In this document: in pieces, positions 24,753 through 32,301 of the stretch
How the letters are laid out: every line of letters begins with the position of its first letter
Numbering within the stretch: the first letter of the stretch is position 1
From: CAWFXC01 sp963819735
Lineage (GTDB): Bacteria; Actinomycetota; Acidimicrobiia; IMCC26256; DASPTH01
Reading direction: 5' to 3'
NCBI GenBank assembly: GCA_963819735.1
Contig: CAWFXC010000005.1
Span: 930,001 to 994,000, forward strand
Length of the DNA stretch: 64,000 nt
Position numbers and translations under genes: made by a program
Notes under the pieces: generated by a model
The model's input: the letters and a program-made list of their open reading frames with translations, nothing else
What the model was told of the DNA's origin: nothing
Databases searched by the model: none

Positions 24753-26024
24753 ATGGTGCAGCCGACCCACGTCCCGACCGCGACCGAACGCACGGGTCGC
24801 CGCTGGAGAACCGCGGCCTGGGTGGCGGCCGGCGCGGTGCTCCCGGCTGGGGCGTCGGCGGCGCTGGTGGCAGCCCGCGGCAGCGTGCCCAACACCGACA
24901 TCGCCCTGCTCCTGGCCGGCGCGGTCGTCGTCATCGCGGCGTCCGGTCGGCGGTCGGCCGCCGCAGTGGCCGCGGTGTCCGCCGCGCTCTCGTACGACTA
25001 CTTCCACACGGTGCCGTACCACTCGCTCACCATCGCCAACCGCAACGACGCCGTCGCCACCGTCGTCCTCGGCCTCCTCGCGCTCACCATCGGGCTGATC
25101 GCGGCGCGCGCGTCGGATACCCACATCGAACTGGTGTTGCTGGTCGGTGCGGTAGTGCTGAGCCAAGCTGTACCCGAGCCGGCGCGTTTCCTCGTCGATC
25201 GGCGGGGACTCGACGTAGCACTCGCGGTCCTCGTCTTCGCCACCGCCCTGCTCATCCCGCCGAGCGCGTTCCGCGGGATGGCAACCCACAGTCGTCGCCT
25301 CGTGGTCGCGTTGGTCGCCGCCGCCGTCGCCCTCCCCGCGCTCTCGTGGTCGGTCTCGCTGCTCGTGCCCGTGCTCGCACTTCGGCGCGGCGTGCTCGTG
25401 GTGGGGCTCGCCCCGGCCGAGATCGCGTCGGTGGCCACGACTTCGCTCGCCGGGGGCGACACTGCGATCGCGGCAGGGATGCTCGTCGGCTCGACCTTGG
25501 TGACGGTGACGGTGGCCGGGGTCGCGCTCCGGCTCCTCGGTGCGGGCGGGGGCGTCGATGCGCTGTCGCTCCTCACCAACCTTGCGCTCGTCGTAGCCCT
25601 GCCGATGGCGCTCGGCCTCGCGATCCGGAGCGTGGTGACGTTCTCCGCGCGCCAGGAGGCCGCCATGGAGCGCGTGTCCCTGGCCGTGGTCACGCTCCTC
25701 GTATGGCTGGTCGCGTCGCAGGTCAGGTTGTCGAGCGACTACGTCCTGGTCGCGATCGCGCTGCTGCTGTTCCTCGCCGGCTCCGCAGTGCTCGGTGCCG
25801 CCCTCGGGGTTCGGGCGCCCGCGCCCGTCGCCTCCGCCCTGCTGCTGACCACCTCCATGCGCGACTTCGCCATCGCCGCGGGCATCGCGGTCGCGGCGTT
25901 CGGCGCAGCTTCGGCCGCGCCGCTCGGGCTCTACGGCGTCATCGCCATCGGGTGGGGCATCGCCATCGCCACCCTGCGGCCGACGGGATCCGCCGCGGCG
26001 TACGAACCACGCGTCGCCGAATGA
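24753..26024 (+). CDS. DUF4118 (KdpD-like TM) - bile-acid:Na+ symporter-like fusion
   Basis: This is a 423-residue integral membrane protein. Residues about 30-125 match the four-TM DUF4118 module found in KdpD sensors: LAGAVVVIAASGRRSAAAVA, then SYDYFHTVPYHSLTI. Residues about 130-415 form about nine TM helices with BASS (SBF) family features, including LAPAEIASVATTSLAGGDTA, which is like the substrate/Na+ site loop of ASBT-type carriers. No kinase domain follows. DUF4118 is normally a sensor input module, so its fusion to a carrier is unusual. Start at ATG 24753. The substrate is unknown. Confidence 0.75.
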   Translation: MVQPTHVPTATERTGRRWRTAAWVAAGAVLPAGASAALVAARGSVPNTDIALLLAGAVVVIAASGRRSAAAVAAVSAALSYDYFHTVPYHSLTIANRNDAVATVVLGLLALTIGLIAARASDTHIELVLLVGAVVLSQAVPEPARFLVDRRGLDVALAVLVFATALLIPPSAFRGMATHSRRLVVALVAAAVALPALSWSVSLLVPVLALRRGVLVVGLAPAEIASVATTSLAGGDTAIAAGMLVGSTLVTVTVAGVALRLLGAGGGVDALSLLTNLALVVALPMALGLAIRSVVTFSARQEAAMERVSLAVVTLLVWLVASQVRLSSDYVLVAIALLLFLAGSAVLGAALGVRAPAPVASALLLTTSMRDFAIAAGIAVAAFGAASAAPLGLYGVIAIGWGIAIATLRPTGSAAAYEPRVAE

Positions 26025-26053
26025 TCGCGTCCACCGCGCCCGGGTTGCGCGCC

Positions 26054-26212
26054 TCAGGTGTCGTCGGCGCGGGCGCGGGTGCGGCGAATCTGGCGCACCG
26101 TGAGGACGAATCCCACCGCGACGACGATCGCCGCGAGGATCACGACAATGGCGACCGACCCGCCGGTGGTGGAGTTCGGCTTGCCCATCGCCGATGCGAC
26201 AACGGCGGTCAT
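26054..26212 (-). CDS. Small single-pass membrane protein (52 aa)
   Basis: The frame from ATG 26212 encodes a short polar start, one TM helix (SVAIVVILAAIVVAVGFVLT), and a basic tail RQIRRTRARADDT. The charge pattern predicts N-out, C-in topology. No strong ribosome site is visible. It is convergent with the DUF4118-BASS gene. Function is unknown; the clean TM-plus-basic-tail pattern supports a real gene. Confidence 0.5.
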   Translation of the reverse strand: MTAVVASAMGKPNSTTGGSVAIVVILAAIVVAVGFVLTVRQIRRTRARADDT

Positions 26213-26721
26213 GTGACCCAGTGTCGCGCGGCGCGCCTCGTCCGCCGCGACCGGCGGGTTCGCTCGGAGTTCGTGACGCGAACCTCGAGAGCGCCGCGCC
26301 GCGCCGCGGTCGATAGCTCCATGGGCCCGGTGCAGCGGTTCTGCGATCCAGGTTCACCCAGATTCGATTCGAGGCTCTGTGCCACCGACGAACGACCGAG
26401 AGGTCGACCCCGAACATGTGAGCACCGTGTTCGACGCCCGGATCCTGATGAACGAGGAGAATCTCGCTCGCGTCGCGGAGGTGGCGTGGATCACGGATGC
26501 CGAGCTGACCGAGGCCAATGAGATGGCCGCGCTCGATGTCGGTCTTCGGTGGCCGGCGCCGAGACGCGGCATCGAGATCGCGGATCAGCGTGACCCGGCG
26601 TAGCCGAGGTCGACGATTCTCGAGCCGGCCGAACCGTCGGCCAGACGGGCCGGAATGATGCCGGGCGCGGTGAGGAGCGCGGCGATGGCGGGGCCGGTCG
26701 CCGGGAGGGCGTGACCCAGTT
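26213..26721. other. Gene-poor interval
   Basis: About 500 bases hold no convincing gene. A 74-codon plus-strand frame at 26379-26603 (GTG start, TVFDARILMNEENLARVAEV) is acidic and could be real, but it has no clear ribosome site or family. The minus strand in the same place is also open and Ser-rich, a typical shadow. Confidence 0.35.
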
Positions 26722-27456
26722 TCAGCGGCGCTGGAGATCGCTGACGAGGTCGCGCAGTTGGATCGTGGGCTCGAGGCCGATTTCGGCCCGCAGGAGCGCC
26801 CGGTAGCGCCCGAACTCACCGAGGGCCTCGGATTGGTTCCCCTGGGCCAGGTGGACGCGGATCACCAGTGCACGCGCGCTCTCCCGGAGTGGCTCGACCC
26901 GCACCGCGGCGGACGCGGCGTTCGTCGCCTCCCCGAAGCGCCCGGCCGCCAGCAGTCGATCGGAGAGTGCCTCCAGCGCCTGCAGCCGGAGGCGGCGCCA
27001 GTCTTCGCTCTCGAGCATCGCCCAGTCGTCGTACCACCCGGGAAGGAGGTCGAGGGAGAGCGACGCCACCGCTTCGGCACCGAGATCCATCCGGGCCGAC
27101 GTCGTGCCCGGGTCGAGCAACTGTTGGGCGAGAAATCGTCCTTGACGGATGTCGACGGTCACGCCGTCGGCCAGGCGCAGGTCGATGGGAGTGACCACCA
27201 CCGCGTCACGGGACATCAGGTTCAGACGCACGAGGGCAGAACGAAGACTCGAGTATGCGTGCTCTTCGGACGACTCGGGCCAGAGGGTGCCGGCCACACT
27301 CGCGCGCATCAACGTCCGATCGCGCAGACCGAGGAGGGCGAGCAGGCGTTGTGAACCCCCGAGCACCGGCGGCAGTGCGTGTCCCTGGTCGCCGAGCCCG
27401 AAGGCTCCCAGCACGCTCACGTGAAGACTCGAGGGTGCCGTCGCGATCGTGTTCAT
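26722..27456 (-). CDS. SARP-type transcriptional regulator (winged helix + BTAD)
   Basis: This is a 244-residue regulator of the AfsR/DnrI/RedD type. The N-terminal about 95 residues form an OmpR-like winged-helix domain (LHVSVLGAFGL, LLALLGLRDRTLMRASVAGT, LWPESSEEHAYSSLRSALVR). The rest is a bacterial transcriptional activation domain with TPR-like helices (LPGWYDDWAMLESEDWRRLR, FGRYRALLRAEIGLEPT). ATG 27456 is chosen because AAGGAG lies 8 bases upstream and the domain starts there. SARPs usually activate secondary-metabolite operons by binding direct repeats. No biosynthetic cluster is adjacent. Two GC hairpins lie 78-147 bases upstream of the start. Confidence 0.88.
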   Translation of the reverse strand: MNTIATAPSSLHVSVLGAFGLGDQGHALPPVLGGSQRLLALLGLRDRTLMRASVAGTLWPESSEEHAYSSLRSALVRLNLMSRDAVVVTPIDLRLADGVTVDIRQGRFLAQQLLDPGTTSARMDLGAEAVASLSLDLLPGWYDDWAMLESEDWRRLRLQALEALSDRLLAAGRFGEATNAASAAVRVEPLRESARALVIRVHLAQGNQSEALGEFGRYRALLRAEIGLEPTIQLRDLVSDLQRR

Positions 27457-27533
27457 CGGGCGCTCCTTGTCGTAGTCGGAGACGGGGCCGAACCGGTGGC
27501 AGTGGGTCCGGTGAACTCGTGCGGGATGAAAGC

Positions 27534-27568
27534 GCGGCCCGGGCGCCGGGCAGGTACGCCCGGGCCGC
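27534..27568 (-). repeat. 35-base GC hairpin repeat, copy 1 (SARP upstream region)
   Basis: A perfect 12-bp inverted repeat (GCGGCCCGGGCG / CGCCCGGGCCGC) encloses an 11-base loop. All 35 bases are identical to 27870-27904, and both copies are preceded by GAAAG plus one base. The copy lies 78 bases upstream of the SARP start and next to a second hairpin, so it may be part of a structured leader or an operator. Confidence 0.7.
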
Positions 27569-27578
27569 TGCGCACGCT

Positions 27579-27603
27579 CGCGGACCGGGGTGAGCGGTCC
27601 GCG
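27579..27603 (-). promoter_or_regulatory. Second hairpin upstream of the SARP gene
   Basis: A perfect 9-bp stem (CGCGGACCG / CGGTCCGCG) with a 7-base loop lies 10 bases from hairpin copy 1. Tandem stable hairpins in the upstream region suggest attenuation or an operator, but this was not tested. It is absent next to copy 2 at 27870. Confidence 0.5.
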
Positions 27604-27869
27604 TGAGCGCGCGATCTCGAAGCTGACGTTGAGGTGCGGGGCAGTTGCATTGACCATGCGCAGACGCTCGATGGGCAAGCGATGCGGCGATCACAGATGG
27701 TGATCGCGGCGCAGAACGTCGACACGGGCTGTCCCTTCAGGGAGCCATGCCAAAGGTCTGCAGCATGTCATTGCAAAGGCGCGGATTCGCGCGGTGACAC
27801 TCGAGTGGCGGTTGACACTACTCGGGTTCGTGCGTCGCGGTGTGCTTTGCGCGGATTCGGAACGAAAGA

Positions 27870-27904
27870 GCGGCCCGGGCGCCGGGCAGGTACGCCCGGG
27901 CCGC
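27870..27904. repeat. 35-base GC hairpin repeat, copy 2
   Basis: Identical in all 35 bases to 27534-27568, 336 bases away, in the same orientation. The surrounding DNA (27604-28123) has no recognisable gene and the open frames through it are Arg-rich shadows. Confidence 0.7.
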
Positions 27905-28123
27905 AGCACACCACCGCGGGGAAGGGTGGGGGACCCCGGGGAGCGTGCGTCCTCGGGCAATCGGATCGCGACCCGGCGAGACCGGAGCGAGACTGCCTTC
28001 GACACAAACAACGCCGACACGTGCACATCCCTTGGTGGGAGCAGTGCCGGGGTCCGGAGCACGCCATGGTCCGCGGCGACAACCGCGGAACTCTCTCGAC
28101 TCTGCGCCGCGTCGGGCGCGATG

Positions 28124-28357
28124 TCAAACCCGGTGTTGACGAGCCCGAGTTTGGCGACCCGTGACCGGGCTTCTCGCGCCGCCCTGCTGCACGTCGCGCA
28201 TGTGTTCGATCGCCAGCGTGCGGGTCGGCCACCATCCCGCCGCGTGATCGGTGCCGGACCAACTCCACATGTGCTGCTCGGCCAACTCCCGTTCGACCAG
28301 CGCGTATCCGTCGCGGTTCGCGGCGGCGACGACTTCGTTGTCCTTCAGATCCGACAT
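28124..28357 (-). CDS. Hypothetical small protein (77 aa)
   Basis: From ATG 28357, with GGGAG 5 bases upstream, the frame reads MSDLKDNEVVAAANRDGYAL, then ELAEQHMWSWSGTDHAAGWW, and ends in a basic tail. The balanced composition and good ribosome site favour a real gene. I do not recognise a family. An AT-rich stretch (28400-28445) between this gene and the divergent small ORF at 28459 is a likely promoter region. Confidence 0.5.
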   Translation of the reverse strand: MSDLKDNEVVAAANRDGYALVERELAEQHMWSWSGTDHAAGWWPTRTLAIEHMRDVQQGGARSPVTGRQTRARQHRV

Positions 28358-28458
28358 GTCTGCTCCCGTCTCTGGCCGCCTGCGAACGTACCGCCGCCGG
28401 AAGATATTAGCAAGCGGATTAAAGAAACGCGCTTCTACTATCGAGTAGGGTTGGGTGC

Positions 28459-28635
28459 ATGCCGCGGCAGCCATGCATCACCGAATCGTGCTTCGCCACC
28501 TTCGACACCACCCGGGTCCGGGAAGGCGACGTGCGTCACTGCAATCGCGCCGGACCCGACGGCGGGCACGCCAACCGCTGGGACGGTCAGGCCTGGCAGG
28601 TCGTTGCCGGGCGAATGCAGCACGACCGGCGCTGA
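28459..28635 (+). CDS. Hypothetical small protein (58 aa), possible metal-binding peptide
   Basis: ATG 28459 opens a 58-codon frame, MPRQPCITESCFATFDTTRV and onward, with Cys at positions 6 and 11, an HC pair at about 32-33, and DGGHANRWDGQAWQVVAGRM. It is divergent from the 77-residue gene across 100 AT-rich bases. Cys/His spacing hints at a small zinc site. The ribosome site is weak. Confidence 0.4.
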   Translation: MPRQPCITESCFATFDTTRVREGDVRHCNRAGPDGGHANRWDGQAWQVVAGRMQHDRR

Positions 28636-29216
28636 TCGGTCGGTCGAGCTCCTGTGCGACCGGGCGCGCCAGCCGCCGGCGTCGCCCTGCCGATTTGATC
28701 GCGCCGACGTGACCGAGCGGCGCCCGATATCGGTGAAAGAGCAGCTTGGTCCTCCGGCCAAATAGATGTCGGAGCTCGAGGGGCGAATGCTGCATATGGG
28801 TGTGCAGTGGCGGGGGACAACAGGAGTGGCGTCTGTGACTCCTGATGAGCGGGAATCACCGTGTCAACGTTGTCGCGCCGTGCGTGGACTTTCTCGCCAA
28901 TGAACGCACGCAGAGTGGTATCACTGGGACCCGAAGCTGCAATGCGCGCGGAAACGGCAAAATTTCCGCGCGGAATTCATCGCATAGTGACGTTGATCAT
29001 GGGTAGCGTGTCGGGATCGCCGCGCGTCGAAGGTCGAGCCGGCACCCTGCGCATCCATATCCCGAGAAGCGGCAAGAGAAGCCCCGGTGATTTCGGGGAA
29101 AGATTTCGGGAAGCGCCGGGCGCATTGGTTACGTTCACCGGACCAGATCGGGCACGAACGGCGAGGGCACTCCTCTCGGAGGAGCACCGGGCGAGGGGCA
29201 CAGGGACAGGCTGCTC
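28636..29216. other. Gene-poor interval with one strong hairpin
   Basis: No gene is supported here. The clear element is the 10-bp inverted repeat at 28945-28972 listed separately. The last 120 bases before 29217 presumably contain the promoter and leader of the Thr/Pro repeat protein. Confidence 0.4.
28945..28972. promoter_or_regulatory. 10-bp perfect inverted repeat (terminator or operator)
   Basis: CGCGCGGAAA and TTTCCGCGCG flank the 8-base loop CGGCAAAA. It is far from any gene end, so either an orphan terminator or a dyad operator is possible. Confidence 0.5.
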
Positions 29217-29927
29217 ATGGACGAGTTGGATCTGGAACCAGGGCAGGGGATCAAACCGGTCAAGGCCACGTTGATCGCGCTGGTGGTGCTGATCGTGGCC
29301 GTCGGGCTCAGCATTCCCGCGTACTACCTGATCTCGGGCCGCGACAGCTCGAGTGCCGGGAAGCTCGGTGCGTTCACCAACGACAGCCCCGGCCTCAAGT
29401 CGAACACCCCCGACATCGTGTCGAGTCCGATCACGACGCTGCCCGGTACCGCGACCACCGCACCGAGCGGTGTCGCCGCTCCGCCAGTCGTCCCGCAGGT
29501 CGATGCCGCGTCGGTCACGAAGACCACGTCGAAGACGGCGGTGTCGTCGCCGTTCAACATCGGCGCGATCATCGCCAACGTGCTGGCCGCACCGCCGAGC
29601 AGCAAGCCGGCTTCATCGGGTGGTTCGGGCGGCGGCGGAGCATCGCCGACCACCAAGCCCACGAGCAGCACGCAGGCGCCGACCACCACCAAGGCCCCGG
29701 CAACCACGACAACCACCAAGGCCCCGGCTACGACGACGACGAGTCCTCCGACCACGACGAGTCCTCCGACCACGACGAGTCCTCCGACTACAACGAGTCC
29801 TCCGACCACGACGAGTCCTCCGACCACGACGAGTCCTCCGACCACAACGAGTCCTGCGACTACGACGAGTCCTCCGACCACCACGTCGCCGCCGGTGATC
29901 ACGCTGCCGCCGATCTCGCTGCTGTAG
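29217..29927 (+). CDS. Membrane-anchored Thr/Pro-rich repeat protein
   Basis: This is a 236-residue type II membrane or surface protein. A short acidic cytoplasmic N-terminus (MDELDLEPGQGIKPVK) precedes one TM helix (ATLIALVVLIVAVGLSIPAY). The long extracellular part becomes Ser/Thr/Pro-rich after residue 60 and ends in eight or so TTTSPP-type units and a hydrophobic tail VITLPPISLL. Such tails act as wall-spanning or glycosylated stalks in actinobacteria. No catalytic domain is present. ATG 29217 follows GAGGGGCACAGGGACAGG. Confidence 0.75.
   Translation: MDELDLEPGQGIKPVKATLIALVVLIVAVGLSIPAYYLISGRDSSSAGKLGAFTNDSPGLKSNTPDIVSSPITTLPGTATTAPSGVAAPPVVPQVDAASVTKTTSKTAVSSPFNIGAIIANVLAAPPSSKPASSGGSGGGGASPTTKPTSSTQAPTTTKAPATTTTTKAPATTTTSPPTTTSPPTTTSPPTTTSPPTTTSPPTTTSPPTTTSPATTTSPPTTTSPPVITLPPISLL
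29741..29884 (+). repeat. 18-bp tandem repeat (8 units) inside the Thr/Pro protein gene
   Basis: Units of GAGTCCTCCGACCACGAC with 0-3 changes start every 18 bases at 29741, 29759, 29777, 29795, 29813, 29831, 29849 and 29867. In frame they encode T-S-P-P-T-T. The period is a whole number of codons, so copy-number change would alter stalk length without shifting the frame. Confidence 0.9.
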
Positions 29928-29933
29928 CTCGCG

Positions 29934-32258
29934 CTACCAGCCCACTACGGCGGTTCGCCGTAGCTCGTCGGCATCGTCCTTCGAGTACCCCAACTCGGTG
30001 AGGATCTCGAGGGTGTGCTGCCCGATCATCGGCGGCGGTCCCTGGACGACGCTCGGGGTCGCCGACAGCTCGAGGAAGCGTCCGGGCTGTCGCAGTCGGC
30101 CCCAGACCGGGTGCCGATAGTCGGTCACCCACTGGTTGATGCGCGCGTCGGGATCGTCGAACCAGGTCGCCCCGGTGGTCTCGTCCGAGATCTCGCACGG
30201 CACGCCGTGGCCATCGAGCGTCGCGAACCACACGGCTGCCGTCTGGCGGCGAAACGCGGCGGCGAGGATCGCGGCGAGCGCGCGTGCGTGTTGGGCGCGT
30301 GCGGTGGCGTCGACGAATCGCGGGTCGTCGGCGAGGCTCGGCTGATCGAGCGCGGCGCACAGCGCGCGCCAGTCGCGTTCGCCGACCGCGACGATGCAGA
30401 TCCAGCCGTCCGCCGTCTCGTACAAGCGGTACAGCGGGCCGAGGCCGGTCTGCTCGACATCGAGGGGAGCGCGCGTGGCGAGTGACTCGGGGCCGAGGAA
30501 CGCGTCCGACGACAGGAGCATGGCGGCGTTGAGGATGTTGGTCTCGACCGCCTGGCCGACGCCGGTGACGTCGCGGCGGTAGAGGGCTTGCAGCACGCCG
30601 ATGACCGACAGCATCCCGGTCGCGGCGTCGCACATCCCGAACCGGTACCAGGTGGGATGGCCGCCGGTGCGGCTGGCGCCCTGCTCGAACTCGAGGCCGG
30701 CGAGCGCCTGGCCCATCTGGTCGACCCCGGGCCACGTGGCCAACGGTCCGGTGTCGCCGTACGCGGTGACGTGGCAGAAGATGGCGCGGGGGTTGATCTC
30801 GCGCACCCGGTCGTAGCCGAAGCCGAGCCGCTCAGCCACCCCGGTACGCAGGTTGTAGTGGACGAAGTCGGTCGTGCGGATCAGCTCCTCCGCGATCCTG
30901 CGACCGGCGGTGGTCTTCAGATCGATCGCGATGCTCCGCTTGCCGCGGTGGCACGCCGCGTAGGTCGCGTCGCCCGGTGTGCCGGGGCCGCTGCCGAGAT
31001 TGTCGACCTTGATGACGTCGGCCCCGAGGTCGCTCATGAACATCGGCCCGAAAGGGCCGGCCAGCGCAGTCCCGAAGTCGAGCACGCGTATGCCGCTGAG
31101 CGGGTGGTTGAGTGACCCGCGATTCGCGGCCGGTGGCGCGGGTTCGGCGTGCGGGGCTCCGGCGATCGCGGCCAGGACGGCGTCGGTGTCGTGGCCGACG
31201 GCGTGCGGCGCGGCGGGCACCCGTTCGTCGTGCCGGTCGAGGTGGTAGGGATGACCGAGCTGCGTGACCGGACCGGCGCCGGGGAAGTCGACCACGGTGA
31301 CGGCGCGGTTGTGGACCACCTGGGGATGGTCGAACGCGTCCTCGACCGGCTGGACCGGCTGGCAGATCAAGTCGTTCTGTTGCAGCAGGTCGACCCATTC
31401 CTGCATCGGTCGCTCGCGGTACAGCGCGGCGAGGCCCTCGTAGTACTGCGCTCGCACCGCGGGATCGCCGGCGAGCGCGCCCGTGAACGACAGCGCATCG
31501 GCGTCTCGGCCGAGGTGGGCCAGGGCCAGCGGCACGGCCTGCGGCATCGGGTGGAGCCAACGACCGTCGCCCGCTTCGAAGCACGGCGTCGGTCCCCGGT
31601 CGCGGTACTTCCACAGATCCTCGAGTGCGGGGGTGGGCGCGTCGGCGCGGGTCCAGATCTGGGTCATCCAGAGCAGCGCGCCCTGCATCAACGACGTCTC
31701 GACCCACTGCCCGCGTCCGGTCACCTCGCGGGCGTGGAGCGCGGCGCTGATCCCCGCGGTCGCGATGAGGGCGGCGCCGAAACTCGGGAGCGGAGCATGG
31801 AGGAAGATCGGGCCGGACCGGAGGCCGGGTTCCTCCCACTGCATGCCCGATCGCGCCTGGACGAGTGCGTCCCATCCCGGTCGCGTGCTCGTCGCGCCGG
31901 TGCGCCCGTACCCCGTGATCGAGCAGTAGACGAGTCGATCGTTGAGCGTGTGCACCGCGTCGAAGTCGATCCCGAGGCGTTCGGTGGTGCCGGGCGCGTA
32001 GCTCTCGACCAGGACGTCGGCGGTCGCGAGCAGGGCGCGAACGTGGTCGAGACCCTCGGTCGTTGCGAGGTCGAGCACGACGCTGCGCTTGTTGCGGTTC
32101 CAGACCGTGTACGCCGGCGCGGTGCGGAACGGATCGCCACCGGGCGGCTCGATCTTGAGCACGTCGGCGCCGTAGTCGCCGAGCAGCATCGTGGCGATGG
32201 GGCCGGCCGAACCCCACGAGAGATCGAGGACGGACAGTCCTTCGAGTACGGGTGCGAT
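29934..32258 (-). CDS. Family III (CaiB/BaiF) CoA-transferase, two fused domains, ATC start codon
   Basis: This is a tandem-domain formyl-CoA-transferase-like protein of about 774 residues. Unit 1 starts VLEGLSVLDLSWGSAGPIAT and has YGADVLKIEPPGGDP. Unit 2 starts about residue 400 with LSGIRVLDFGTALAGPFGPM and LGADVIKVDNLGSGPG. These enzymes move CoA between carboxylic acids. The first standard start (ATG 32189) would delete the conserved first strand and helix. Upstream the frame is open back to a TAG, with no ATG or GTG. GAGGAGAG lies 5 bases before ATC 32258, and IAPVLEG matches the usual MAPVLEG, so ATC seems to replace ATG. The PAS-phosphatase gene ends 43 bases upstream. Confidence 0.85.
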   Translation of the reverse strand: MAPVLEGLSVLDLSWGSAGPIATMLLGDYGADVLKIEPPGGDPFRTAPAYTVWNRNKRSVVLDLATTEGLDHVRALLATADVLVESYAPGTTERLGIDFDAVHTLNDRLVYCSITGYGRTGATSTRPGWDALVQARSGMQWEEPGLRSGPIFLHAPLPSFGAALIATAGISAALHAREVTGRGQWVETSLMQGALLWMTQIWTRADAPTPALEDLWKYRDRGPTPCFEAGDGRWLHPMPQAVPLALAHLGRDADALSFTGALAGDPAVRAQYYEGLAALYRERPMQEWVDLLQQNDLICQPVQPVEDAFDHPQVVHNRAVTVVDFPGAGPVTQLGHPYHLDRHDERVPAAPHAVGHDTDAVLAAIAGAPHAEPAPPAANRGSLNHPLSGIRVLDFGTALAGPFGPMFMSDLGADVIKVDNLGSGPGTPGDATYAACHRGKRSIAIDLKTTAGRRIAEELIRTTDFVHYNLRTGVAERLGFGYDRVREINPRAIFCHVTAYGDTGPLATWPGVDQMGQALAGLEFEQGASRTGGHPTWYRFGMCDAATGMLSVIGVLQALYRRDVTGVGQAVETNILNAAMLLSSDAFLGPESLATRAPLDVEQTGLGPLYRLYETADGWICIVAVGERDWRALCAALDQPSLADDPRFVDATARAQHARALAAILAAAFRRQTAAVWFATLDGHGVPCEISDETTGATWFDDPDARINQWVTDYRHPVWGRLRQPGRFLELSATPSVVQGPPPMIGQHTLEILTELGYSKDDADELRRTAVVGW

Positions 32259-32301
32259 CGGTCTCTCCTCGCCGCGGCGACCGCCGGCCGCGGGCCGGTG
32301 G

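Noticed and set aside
29741..29884. CRISPR-like array
   Set aside because: The 18-bp repeats are contiguous without spacers and encode a Thr/Ser/Pro repeat in frame.
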